Source: an uncultured Ruminococcus sp. (GTDB lineage: Bacteria; Bacillota; Clostridia; Oscillospirales; Ruminococcaceae). Taken from it: a stretch of DNA of 64,000 bases. Shown piece by piece: positions 49,306-57,494 of this stretch (positions within the stretch are counted from its first letter, which is position 1; each line of letters begins with the position of its first letter). A model generated the notes under the pieces. It did no database searches. It was given only the letters and a program-made list of their open reading frames with translations, and was not told where the DNA came from. The stretch is from NCBI GenBank assembly GCA_947624295.1, contig CANQJV010000002.1, positions 1 through 64,000 of the forward strand, in the 5' to 3' direction. The position numbers and the translations under genes were made by a program.

Positions 49306-50913
49306 TTGAAAAAGCAAAATTTTATAAAAAGTTCAGTTATTTTAATGTTCTCGGCAATCGTCGCAAAAGGTCTGGGAGCATTGTTTAAGATACCGCTCAC
49401 AAATATGCTTGGCGGTGTGGGAATGAGTTACTTCAGTTGTGCGTACAGCTTGTTTATGCCTGTATACGCTCTCACTGTAACGGGATTATCGTCTGCTGTC
49501 GCAAGAATGACAGCGAAAAGTATGGCTCTCGGAATGTATAATAATATAACAAAAATACGCCGTACTGCTATGTTGATTTTCTCAATATTTGGTCTTGTCG
49601 GGAGTATTGCAGTATTTTTTCTTGCGAAACCGTTCAGTCTTTTTTCGTCGGGCGGAACTGAATCGGCTCTTGCAGTCGCAATGATAGCACCGTCAGTATT
49701 TTTCGGCTGTATTACGGCAGTAGAACGGGGATACTATGAGGGTATGAGTAATATGTATCCTACCGCAATTTCACAAGCTGTTGAGGGTATTGTCAAAGTC
49801 GGAGCAGGTTTGTGGTTATGTGGTTATGTGAATGCCCATAGCAGTGAAATTATGGCGCATTTCCCCGAAATCACGGATATAAGAGCTGTTTCGGCAGCTG
49901 CGGGTATACTTGGCGTAACTCTTTCTTCTGTCGGAGCAACGCTGTTTTTTGCAGTTATGAGTGTGTTCAGGAAAAAATATAAAGGCGGTGAAAATGCGGT
50001 TATGAGTTACAGGGATATTTCCCATGAACTCATTTCGACAGCATTGCCTACAGGTATAAGTGCGGTTGTTACGAATCTCACGGCAATTATTGATATGTGG
50101 ACGATTATAGGCTGTATTTCATATTTCGGGTGCAGGCAGAAAATGCCGTTGGGTATTGCGGAGGAAGATATACCTGATTTTATTTACGGTTCTTTTGCAG
50201 GTATCGCCCTTACAGTGTTCAATCTCGTGCCGTCTGTTACAAATATGCTCGGTAAAGGCATTTTGCCGTGTATTACTGAATCATGGGCTGAAAATGACAA
50301 AACAGCGTTACAGCATCATACATTGCAGGCACTCCTTACCGCCTCTGTAATTGCAGTACCGTGTGCGTTCGGGCTTGGAGTGCTTTCCCACGAAATACTG
50401 CTGTTTTTGTTTGCAAGGCAAAGTGAAGAGGCTGAAATATGTGTGAATGCTCTCCGCTTACTTATGCCGGGAATGGTTTGCTTGTGTTTATCGTTTCCGC
50501 TGTTCAGTATGTTACAGGCAATTGGTAAACCGTCTGCACCGCTGAAAATAATGCTGATTGGCACTGCAATAAAATTTGTCGGGAATCTGATACTTATACC
50601 GTTTATGAGTGCGGACGGCGCATCAGTTTCAACTTCCGTCTGCTATATCGTCATACTTGCTGTATCGCTTGCGGTGTACGTGAAATCAACAGGCATTTCA
50701 ATCAACATAGCACCGTTCATATCAGTTGCATATGCCGGACTTCTATGCGGTGTAACAGCTTATCTTGCATCGGATTTATGCGGAAAATATGGTATATCGG
50801 GATTTTCTGCAATAGTTTGTGCTGTAATTTCAGGCGGATTTGTATATATATTGTCGTTATGGCTTTTGTCCGTGAAAAAATACAGGAAATCAGTCAAAAA
50901 GCAAACAATTTAA
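49306..50913 (+). CDS. Polysaccharide flippase of the MOP/SpoVB-like family
   Basis: A 535-residue membrane protein with about 14 helices, of the MOP exporter superfamily (Wzx/MurJ/SpoVB). ASAIVAKGLGALFKIPLTNMLG-type N-terminal sequence (actual text SAIVAKGLGALFKIPL), CITAVERGYYEGMSNMYPTAISQ and GIPLFSMLQAIGKPS-like C-terminal repeats fit SpoVB, which is tied to spore cortex synthesis. A TTG start at 49306 is used, because the nearby ATG is followed by a stop. The TAA stop is part of the left end of a MITE-like element. Confidence 0.83.
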   Translation: MKKQNFIKSSVILMFSAIVAKGLGALFKIPLTNMLGGVGMSYFSCAYSLFMPVYALTVTGLSSAVARMTAKSMALGMYNNITKIRRTAMLIFSIFGLVGSIAVFFLAKPFSLFSSGGTESALAVAMIAPSVFFGCITAVERGYYEGMSNMYPTAISQAVEGIVKVGAGLWLCGYVNAHSSEIMAHFPEITDIRAVSAAAGILGVTLSSVGATLFFAVMSVFRKKYKGGENAVMSYRDISHELISTALPTGISAVVTNLTAIIDMWTIIGCISYFGCRQKMPLGIAEEDIPDFIYGSFAGIALTVFNLVPSVTNMLGKGILPCITESWAENDKTALQHHTLQALLTASVIAVPCAFGLGVLSHEILLFLFARQSEEAEICVNALRLLMPGMVCLCLSFPLFSMLQAIGKPSAPLKIMLIGTAIKFVGNLILIPFMSADGASVSTSVCYIVILAVSLAVYVKSTGISINIAPFISVAYAGLLCGVTAYLASDLCGKYGISGFSAIVCAVISGGFVYILSLWLLSVKKYRKSVKKQTI

Positions 50914-51055
50914 GGCAACACCGCATAAAACTGAAAATGCAGATATTTTTCGTCAAATTGTACAAAAGCAGTACATCTTAATTGACATTCAGCAAGTAAT
51001 TTTAATGCAAAATAACGAAAATGCTGTCAAGCGGTTTTGTGCGGTTGTTGCTTTA
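50910..51055 (+). repeat. MITE-like element, copy B
   Basis: A 146-bp unit beginning TTAAGGCAACACCGCATAAA and ending TTGTGCGGTTGTTGCTTTAA, with imperfect terminal inverted repeats and inner inverted TTTTCGTCA / AACGAAAA. Its first TAA is the stop codon of the flippase gene. Confidence 0.75.
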
Positions 51056-51100
51056 ACAAAAAATCCGCATACAATTTGCATACGGATTCAGATAACACTT

Positions 51101-51141
51101 TTAAGGCGATACTGCACAAAGATTGTGCGGTGTTGCCTTAA
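51101..51141 (+). repeat. Mini-element B' (paired ends only)
   Basis: A 41-bp palindrome TTAAGGCGATACTGCACAAA-G-ATTGTGCGGTGTTGCCTTAA, the element ends without an interior. It closes the 50910-51141 block with the same TTAAGGCAACACCGCA end in reverse and supplies the stop codon of the next gene. It could act as a convergent terminator. Confidence 0.7.
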
Positions 51142-51737
51142 CTTAATTTGTCAAGATTTTGTGCGGAAACATTAACTTTTACAACATTTGATTTGTCGCT
51201 TTTGTTGTCCTGAGTCGGGAAAAAACATACAGTGAAATCCTGCGCATCTTTCGGGAGAATGAAACCGCCGATAATTCCGGAAAAGTCACTGTTTGCCGGA
51301 ATTGTGAACGGGCTTGCGGAATAGTTATCGATGTTTTTTGTTGCGTAAATCTGCGTTTTTATGTCAAAGTGGATTTCGTTTTCACCGGCAAGAAGATAGA
51401 AATTATTCAGCACACTGAGGTCATACTCCTTGTCAGTAGCGTTTGAAATTGTCACATCAAGGTAAATATACGGATTACCATTATCGTCAGTTGTTCCCGA
51501 ATCAATGACCCTGTTCAGACGGAATGTTGTATCGTTCATATTTGCGTCTTCAGTGATATTAACATCAACTTCATTTTCGGCAATGTCGTTGAGAGAAACA
51601 TTGTTGCCGTCACCTGTTGAGACAGGTGTTCCGGGTGTAACTGTTGATGTATTGCTTGAGGCGGGACTATTTGAACAGCCTACGGAAAGAGCCGTTACAG
51701 CTAAAAGGGCGAATGCAATAAATTTATTTTTTTTCAT
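51138..51737 (-). CDS. DUF4352-like secreted lipoprotein
   Basis: A 199-residue lipoprotein with lipobox SVGC (Cys at about 21), a Ser/Thr/Pro spacer and an immunoglobulin-like beta domain (NDTTFRLNRVIDSG; YIYLDVTISNATDKEYDLSVL; ILPKDAQDFTVCFFP) in the pattern of the DUF4352/Telomeric-repeat-like family. The track starts at 51773, but CGGAGG before the ATG at 51737 fixes the start. MITE-like elements abut both ends, and its stop codon lies inside element B'. The function is unknown. Confidence 0.78.
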   Translation of the reverse strand: MKKNKFIAFALLAVTALSVGCSNSPASSNTSTVTPGTPVSTGDGNNVSLNDIAENEVDVNITEDANMNDTTFRLNRVIDSGTTDDNGNPYIYLDVTISNATDKEYDLSVLNNFYLLAGENEIHFDIKTQIYATKNIDNYSASPFTIPANSDFSGIIGGFILPKDAQDFTVCFFPTQDNKSDKSNVVKVNVSAQNLDKLS

Positions 51738-51756
51738 TTTAGTTATCCTCCGAATA

Positions 51757-51901
51757 TAAGGGCAATACCACACTGAACTAATGCAGAGCGCAGTCAGATT
51801 TTCGTCAAGTGTACAGAACTACAAAACAGCTGAGGGTTTACAAGATTTTTTGTGTAAAATGACGAAAATACTGTTGACTTATTTTGTGCGGTTTTGCCTG
51901 A
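51757..51901 (+). repeat. MITE-like element, copy C
   Basis: A 145-bp unit from TAAGGGCAATACCACAC to GTGCGGTTTTGCCTGA in the same orientation and length as copy B, sharing GATTTTCGTCAAGTGTACA and AAAATGACGAAAATACTGTTGA. It sits in the promoter region of the DUF4352-like gene. Confidence 0.7.
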
Positions 51902-51952
51902 GATATATATTATATATATTATAACATAAAAATATATTTTTGTCAAGAAAAA

Positions 51953-51980
51953 ATGACTGCCGTCCGAAAACAGCAGTCAT
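51953..51980 (-). terminator. Terminator of ferredoxin gene
   Basis: Minus-strand ATGACTGC / GCAGTCAT stem with TTTTTTC tail after the ferredoxin stop. Confidence 0.85.
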
Positions 51981-52003
51981 AAGGGATTCAGTGTGTGTAT
52001 TGA

Positions 52004-52174
52004 TTATTCAGCGGAAGGTGCGCCTACAGGGCATACACCAGCACAAGCACCGCATTCAACACAAGCGTCAGCATCAATCTGGTATTTTCCGTCGCCCTCT
52101 GAAATTGCACTTACAGGGCATTCGCCTGCACAAGCACCGCAGCTAACGCATTCGTCAGAAATAATATAAGCCAT
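52004..52174 (-). CDS. 2[4Fe-4S] clostridial-type ferredoxin (not in ORF track)
   Basis: A 56-residue electron carrier missing from the ORF track because it is under the length cut-off. It has two full cluster motifs, CVSCGACAGECPV and CVECGACAGVCPV, in the CxxCxxCxxxCP spacing, and the standard MAYIISDEC start. The ATG at 52174 follows GGAGGT. The promoter on the minus strand is TTGATT-17-TACAAT (52227-52255). It is a plausible partner of the Nfn-type oxidoreductase in this genome. Confidence 0.96.
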   Translation of the reverse strand: MAYIISDECVSCGACAGECPVSAISEGDGKYQIDADACVECGACAGVCPVGAPSAE

Positions 52175-52226
52175 AATTATGTACCTCCATAGAGAAATTT
52201 TTTTAGGAATAATTCCTGTTGCTATT

Positions 52227-52255
52227 ATTGTATCACAAATAAATTAAAAAATCAA
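52227..52255 (-). promoter_or_regulatory. Ferredoxin promoter
   Basis: TTGATT (52250-52255), 17-nt spacer, TACAAT (52227-52232) on the minus strand. Confidence 0.7.
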
Positions 52256-52376
52256 GAGTTTTTTGTTAGTATTAGCTTATTCGATATACAGAAATCAATT
52301 TTCAAAAAATTTTACAGTATTCTGACGAGTAATTTTATCAGCAAAATTGATTTTCGTGTATTTGAAAAATTTATAC

Positions 52377-52406
52377 TTGACTTTAATATTTCTGTTATAG
52401 TATAAT
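52377..52406 (+). promoter_or_regulatory. Promoter of second solute-binding lipoprotein
   Basis: TTGACT (52377-52382), 18-nt spacer, TATAAT (52401-52406). Confidence 0.7.
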
Positions 52407-52436
52407 ATATAGAGATACATAGAAAGGAGCAGTAAA

Positions 52437-53834
52437 ATGAAAAATTTAACAAGAATTTCTGCTTTGTTAGCCGTTTTATCATTATCAGCCTGTTCGTTTT
52501 TTGAAAAAATACCCGAACATTCTGAAGTATCCGAAATCAGCCGGCAGGAAGAAATACCTACTACAACGGAGTATATTGAGGAAGAAGACCTTTCTGACAT
52601 AAGCGGGCAGACTATAACGTGGCTTGCTGACTACGACCTGAATCCACAGGAAAATCAGGAACGTTCTGTAGCTGTTGCACTTTTCGAGGACGTTTATGGT
52701 GCGAAAATCAATTTTGTACGTACTACAGCCGAAAACAAATACACAAAACTTTCTGAAATGATTGCAGGCGGTGAGGAAGTCGATATGTTCCCATATGATG
52801 AAACTGTTTTCCCGAACGGCGTTATAAAAAACTGGTTTCAGCCTCTTGACGATTATTTTGATATAATGGGCGTAAATGAGGGTTTGTGGGACGATATGAC
52901 AGGCATTATTGATGAATTTCAATATGACGGACAGCATTACGTTATGCCGTATGATATTTCAGACCCTGTTGTTGTCACGTACAGCAGGAAACTCATAGAA
53001 CAGGAAAAACTTGATGACCCGTATGAACTTTATAAAAAAGGCGAATGGAATTGGGATACAATGATGACGCTTATGCGTAAATTTGTTGACAATCACACGG
53101 GCATAACGAAATACGGTATAAATGGCGATTTCGGACAGGCTTTACTTGCGACTTCGGGGAGTACCGTTGTGAATTACAGCAACGGGGAATTTTCGAATAA
53201 TATCAATGACAAGGAACTTGAAAAAGCCGGGAAATTTATGCAGGATATAGCTAAGATGAATCTTGCTGACAACAGGTATATAGGTCATTTCCCTATGGAT
53301 AATTCAACACTTTTCTTTGTTATGGGGTCATGGGCGTTAGGTGAATCAAACGCACTTAATCCTGAAAGTGACTTGATGATAGTACCGTTCCCGACATCGC
53401 CCGATGTTGGTGAAAACTATATTTCTTGCGATTTCAACGCAAGAATGCTGGTAAAAAATTCAACAAAAGGCAATGCAGTAGCGACTTATATAAAATGCGA
53501 GAGAATCGCCTCAACGCAGGAAGAATACAAATCAGCTGAAAAAGAACAGGCTTTAGTTAAAATAAAAACTGCTACAGGTAAAGATAAATACTTTGTAACA
53601 GAAGAACAATATGATGCATTGCAGTCGTATCTTGATACGGGTAAACCTGTATTTGATTTTGCTTACGGTATGGGCGAAAAAATGAACAGCGGCGGTGATT
53701 ATACATATCAGACAAGAGGCGTTATGAATAATATGACGACTGCAATTATTGACGGTACTGTTGAATCGTGGGATAAATTCCGCAAAGAATGGTCAAAAGT
53801 TATTGACAGCACTGTAAAAGAATTTAACAAATGA
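52437..53834 (+). CDS. ABC-transporter extracellular solute-binding lipoprotein (paralogue)
   Basis: A 465-residue lipoprotein with lipobox LSAC (Cys at about 19). The body follows the family-1 binding protein pattern: VAVALFEDVYGAKINFV, MIAGGEEVDMFPYDETVFPNGVI, and KGEWNWDTMMTLMRKFVDN. It is a paralogue of the protein at 42491. Again there is no permease or ATPase gene, and the next gene, overlapping by 4 nt, encodes a glycosyltransferase-like membrane protein, an unusual partner. Confidence 0.87.
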   Translation: MKNLTRISALLAVLSLSACSFFEKIPEHSEVSEISRQEEIPTTTEYIEEEDLSDISGQTITWLADYDLNPQENQERSVAVALFEDVYGAKINFVRTTAENKYTKLSEMIAGGEEVDMFPYDETVFPNGVIKNWFQPLDDYFDIMGVNEGLWDDMTGIIDEFQYDGQHYVMPYDISDPVVVTYSRKLIEQEKLDDPYELYKKGEWNWDTMMTLMRKFVDNHTGITKYGINGDFGQALLATSGSTVVNYSNGEFSNNINDKELEKAGKFMQDIAKMNLADNRYIGHFPMDNSTLFFVMGSWALGESNALNPESDLMIVPFPTSPDVGENYISCDFNARMLVKNSTKGNAVATYIKCERIASTQEEYKSAEKEQALVKIKTATGKDKYFVTEEQYDALQSYLDTGKPVFDFAYGMGEKMNSGGDYTYQTRGVMNNMTTAIIDGTVESWDKFRKEWSKVIDSTVKEFNK

Positions 53835-55921
53835 TACTGCTGATTATATTTTTTGCAGTGATTGAAACGGCTGTATATTTTGTTGTAAAAAACTCCTATA
53901 TACTGCGATTTTTTGCAAAATTATTTGCTGTAGCCGTTTTACTGGAAATTACTCTGTTTCAGTACCCTTCATACAGGCTTGTTTTCGGGGATTACCCTCA
54001 TAAAATATTGCCTGTTTCTGAAGCGGAATGTGTCAACTGCAAATACAGCGAATCGGCAGGCGGTATTGAATTGCACGGTACTGACGAAATAAGCCTTGTT
54101 TACAGGAATATAGGCGTAAAAATAGGGACAGTCCGTGTTAATGTGAAATATCCTGACGATGATAAAAATCAATGTTTTAACTTTTTCGCTGATATGACCG
54201 ATGAAACAGGTTACTATTACCGCATGAAAATTATTGACTCGCAATTCATAAGCGGAAATGAAAATTCGTGCTATGCTATGGTACATCTTTCGGGCGAAAC
54301 GGATACAGCAAGATTCAGATTTTCGGGGATTGACGAGGAAAATACCTGCATAATTGAAAGCATAGAACTGAATAAAAAAATCCCGTTTGATATTATATAT
54401 TTAAGAGTTTTAATTATTACTCTCGCCGGTACTTTCATATATATCTGCCTGAAATCACGGAAAATACATTCATCGGTGTGCAGTAACAGGAAAATCTGCA
54501 ATATTGCGCTGACAGCAGTAACTTCTCTTGCTGTATGCTGTATTATCTGTATGGTGCTTTCGAAAATACCACGGGGAGAATTTGCGGAACGTTTCAGACT
54601 CACGCAGGGCGACCAGTTGACACAAGAACTCGTGCTGGCTTTTGAAAACGGACAAGTGAATTTGCTTGATACGCCTGACGAAAAACTCCTTGAAATGGCG
54701 AATCCCTATGATACAGCATCACGCTATTACAACAATATCCCCATATTATGGGACCATTCGCTTTATGACGGGAAATATTACTCATATTACGGGATAGCAC
54801 CGCTTATTATTTTTCTGCCGTATCACCTGATTACAGGCTATTTTTTCCCGACTGACATAGCAGTTATGATTTTTTCGTGCGTGGGAATAATTTTCCTTGC
54901 GCTTTTCTATGATAAACTTGTAAAGCGTTGGTTTGGCGGAATTTCAATAGCAGTCTATATTTCGGCACTTGTGGTACTTCTTTCGTCGTGCGGGATATGG
55001 TTTTCAGCAGGCAGACCTAAATTTTACGAATGCGCAATTGCATCAGGTTTTATGTGCGTTACAGCAGGAGCATATCTTTTAATTAAATCGGATAAGATTA
55101 AATTGCCTGACATAGCAGTTTCGTCACTGATGTTCGGGCTTGCGGTGATGTGCAGACCTACTCTTGCTATGTACGCAATATGTGCCTGCATTTATTATGT
55201 AAATCTGTTGACAAAATCAAAGAACAAACTGCTGTATTCGGTCAGTGCTTTTGTGCCTATAGCGGTTCTTGCTGTAATACAGATGTGGTATAATTACGCA
55301 AGATTTGGTTCAGTGTTTGACTTCGGGATAAAGTACTCGCTTACGGTAAATGATTTTACTCATACGGAATTTCATATTCATCAAATGTTAATCGGAGTTT
55401 ACAACTTTATTTTTTCGTCACCTGTTTTTATTCCCGAATATCCGTTTGTTAAAACGCCGTTCTCATTGCTTAACATAAACGGCTATTATTACAGTGATAC
55501 GGGTAACTCATCAGGCGTACTGTTTTCTTCAATCGTTGCTTTCGCTTATATTTTCAGCGGAATGACCTTGAAAAAGTTGCCCGATATGAAATCAAAAGCA
55601 AAAAGTGCAGTGCTTATAGGTTTACCGTGCATTGTAATGCCGTTGATTATAGTCTGCGCTTCATGGGAAAGCGGTTATTCAGTGCGGTATATGGCTGATT
55701 TTTCGTGGCAGATTGTTTGCGGAAGCCTTATCATAATATTTTTTAACTATATCAGGAGCAAGAAATTTACAGTTAAAAAAATTTACGGAATAGCTATGGG
55801 ATTTATCGCTGTTTACACTGTAGTCACAAACGGCATTCAGGTCTATAATTTCGCTTTTTCACAAGAGGAATACCCATTTTTGGCGGACTGCTTAAGACGA
55901 TTTGTTGAAATATTTTACTGA
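53831..55921 (+). CDS. Large polytopic membrane protein, GT-C glycosyltransferase-like
   Basis: A 696-residue protein. Two N-terminal helices are followed by an extracytoplasmic beta-rich domain (about 60-185) and then about ten helices (190-680). A conserved-looking outer loop, ENGQVNLLDTPDEKLLEMANPYD...LYDGKYYSYYGIAPLIIFLPYH, resembles uncharacterised membrane proteins related to the PMT/ArnT glycosyltransferases. The catalytic assignment is not certain. It overlaps the upstream lipoprotein gene by 4 nt (ATGA), so translation is coupled. Confidence 0.65.
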   Translation: MILLIIFFAVIETAVYFVVKNSYILRFFAKLFAVAVLLEITLFQYPSYRLVFGDYPHKILPVSEAECVNCKYSESAGGIELHGTDEISLVYRNIGVKIGTVRVNVKYPDDDKNQCFNFFADMTDETGYYYRMKIIDSQFISGNENSCYAMVHLSGETDTARFRFSGIDEENTCIIESIELNKKIPFDIIYLRVLIITLAGTFIYICLKSRKIHSSVCSNRKICNIALTAVTSLAVCCIICMVLSKIPRGEFAERFRLTQGDQLTQELVLAFENGQVNLLDTPDEKLLEMANPYDTASRYYNNIPILWDHSLYDGKYYSYYGIAPLIIFLPYHLITGYFFPTDIAVMIFSCVGIIFLALFYDKLVKRWFGGISIAVYISALVVLLSSCGIWFSAGRPKFYECAIASGFMCVTAGAYLLIKSDKIKLPDIAVSSLMFGLAVMCRPTLAMYAICACIYYVNLLTKSKNKLLYSVSAFVPIAVLAVIQMWYNYARFGSVFDFGIKYSLTVNDFTHTEFHIHQMLIGVYNFIFSSPVFIPEYPFVKTPFSLLNINGYYYSDTGNSSGVLFSSIVAFAYIFSGMTLKKLPDMKSKAKSAVLIGLPCIVMPLIIVCASWESGYSVRYMADFSWQIVCGSLIIIFFNYIRSKKFTVKKIYGIAMGFIAVYTVVTNGIQVYNFAFSQEEYPFLADCLRRFVEIFY

Positions 55922-56109
55922 CAATTTTTTGTATAAAATCTACAAAAATATTCCTGCATATACAGCAAAATGTAAAATTTTCTGAAATTGCGTGACATTT
56001 TCTCTCTGATATGCTATAATATTATAAGGTACATATTGAGGGGAAACGGACAAGTTTTCATCAGAATGTAACACTGCATAATTATGAAATTCAAGGAAGG
56101 TAAAACGCT

Positions 56110-56790
56110 ATGGATAACAACAAGGAAAATAATTCACAAAAAAAACCTGCACCTAAACGTAAAAAAAAGGTGAGCAAAAAAGTAATCAGACAGCGGCAGC
56201 TTGGTGCATTGGCTATAATCGCATTGCTTGTCCTGATAATTATTATTGTTATAGCTAAAGGCTGTTCAAACAGCGGAACAGGCGGCAGCGGAACCAGTGA
56301 ACCGGAAACTACAACTACTACCGGAACTATCGCTACAACTCTCCCGACCGAAACTACTACAACTACAGTCACAACTACAATGAGTCCGCTTGAGGCAAAC
56401 GTACAGCTTGATAAAAGAGAACTTTTTGTTACTGTAGGTGATACAAGTCAGAGCATCTACGCACGTATTTTAAGCTACCCTGACGCAAATACAGGCGAAA
56501 TAAATGAAGTATGGAAGTCTATGGACGAATCAATTGCTACTGTAAATTCATGGGGTGCTGTTACAGGCGTTGCTGAAGGCGAAACGTTTATCATACTTAG
56601 TTTCGATAATCACCCCGAAATAGAAATCGAAATCAAAGTTCACGTTGCATCAGGCGGAGCTGTTACAACGACAGAATCATTCTCCGAAGCACCTATGCCG
56701 GGCGGTATTGTGACTGAACCTATCCCCGATACAGCTACAACTCCTGTTTACGGCTATACAGATGAAACAGTCGGCGGTATGACTGAATAA
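56110..56790 (+). CDS. Membrane-anchored Big_2 (bacterial Ig-like) domain protein
   Basis: A 226-residue protein with a very basic N-terminus (KKPAPKRKKKVSKK), one membrane helix (about 32-50), a Thr-rich linker (about 63-95) and one Ig-like Big_2 domain (about 98-180; VWKSMDESIATVNSWGAVTGVAEGETFIILS is typical). A second Thr/Pro-rich tail follows. The outer domain may bind wall or surface partners. AAGGAAGG precedes the ATG. The upstream promoter has TATAAT at about 56017-56024. It is monocistronic. Confidence 0.85.
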   Translation: MDNNKENNSQKKPAPKRKKKVSKKVIRQRQLGALAIIALLVLIIIIVIAKGCSNSGTGGSGTSEPETTTTTGTIATTLPTETTTTTVTTTMSPLEANVQLDKRELFVTVGDTSQSIYARILSYPDANTGEINEVWKSMDESIATVNSWGAVTGVAEGETFIILSFDNHPEIEIEIKVHVASGGAVTTTESFSEAPMPGGIVTEPIPDTATTPVYGYTDETVGGMTE

Positions 56791-56877
56791 TAAAATCTTT
56801 TAACAGCCGTCACACGTCTATTTTGAGTAAGTCTGTAAAAAAATTTTGAAAATTTTTGAAAAATATTCAAAAAAGAC

Positions 56878-56906
56878 TTGATTTTTTAATCTGAATGTGT
56901 TATAAT
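56878..56906 (+). promoter_or_regulatory. Promoter of the rimP-nusA-infB operon
   Basis: TTGATT (56878-56883), 17-nt spacer, TATAAT (56901-56906). Confidence 0.8.
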
Positions 56907-56928
56907 ATAATATGACGATAGTTGACTT

Positions 56929-56952
56929 AAAGACCGGAACCCTCCGGTCTTT
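56929..56952 (+). promoter_or_regulatory. Hairpin in rimP leader
   Basis: AAAGACCGGA / TCCGGTCTTT, a perfect 10-bp stem with ACCC loop, about 15 nt from the predicted transcript start. The tail (ACGTTTGT) is not a strong terminator, so an RNA-stability or NusA-attenuation role is possible. Confidence 0.6.
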
Positions 56953-56978
56953 ACGTTTGTAACAGAAAGGAGATTTGT

Positions 56979-57455
56979 ATGAAACTTAAAAAATTCGGCG
57001 GAACTGAACAGAAAATATATGACCTTGTGAAACCGATTACAGATGAACTCGGCTATTATCTCTGGGACGTGAGTTACGTAAAAGAGGGCGCATCGTGGTA
57101 TCTCAGAATCTTTATAGACTGCGATGAGGGTATTACTATCGAGGATTGTGAGAGAGTTACCGAACCTGTAAACAAAATTCTCGATGAAACTGACCCTATT
57201 CCGCAAAGCTATACTCTTGAAGTAGGCTCGGCAGGTCTTGAACGTGAACTCCTGAAAGAAGACCACTTTGAAGTCTGCAAGGGCGATAAAGTGCGAATCC
57301 GCTTTATCAGGAGCATTGACGGCGAAAAGGAAATATCTGCTTTCCTTAAAAATGCTGACAAAAATCAGGTGACTGTTGAAGATGACAGCGGTAATGAGAA
57401 AGTATTTCAGCTTGCAGACATAGCTTTTATCAAACTATGGTTTGAATTTGAATAA
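56979..57455 (+). CDS. rimP: Ribosome maturation factor RimP
   Basis: A 158-residue 30S assembly factor. The N-terminal domain shows GYYLWDVSYVKEGASWYLRIFID and DCERVTEPVNKILDETDPIPQSYTLEVGSAGLERELLK in the standard order. The C-terminal SH3-like barrel follows. It is the first gene of the conserved rimP-nusA-ylxR-ylxQ-infB-rbfA-truB cluster. AAAGGAG lies before the ATG. Confidence 0.95.
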   Translation: MKLKKFGGTEQKIYDLVKPITDELGYYLWDVSYVKEGASWYLRIFIDCDEGITIEDCERVTEPVNKILDETDPIPQSYTLEVGSAGLERELLKEDHFEVCKGDKVRIRFIRSIDGEKEISAFLKNADKNQVTVEDDSGNEKVFQLADIAFIKLWFEFE

Positions 57456-57494
57456 ATTGTTAAAAAATAATATTATTTCTGGAGGAAAATTGAA

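Noticed and set aside
51940-52146. 68-aa plus-strand ORF at the ferredoxin locus
   Set aside because: It is the antisense shadow of the 56-aa ferredoxin, whose cluster motifs and SD are unmistakable on the minus strand.
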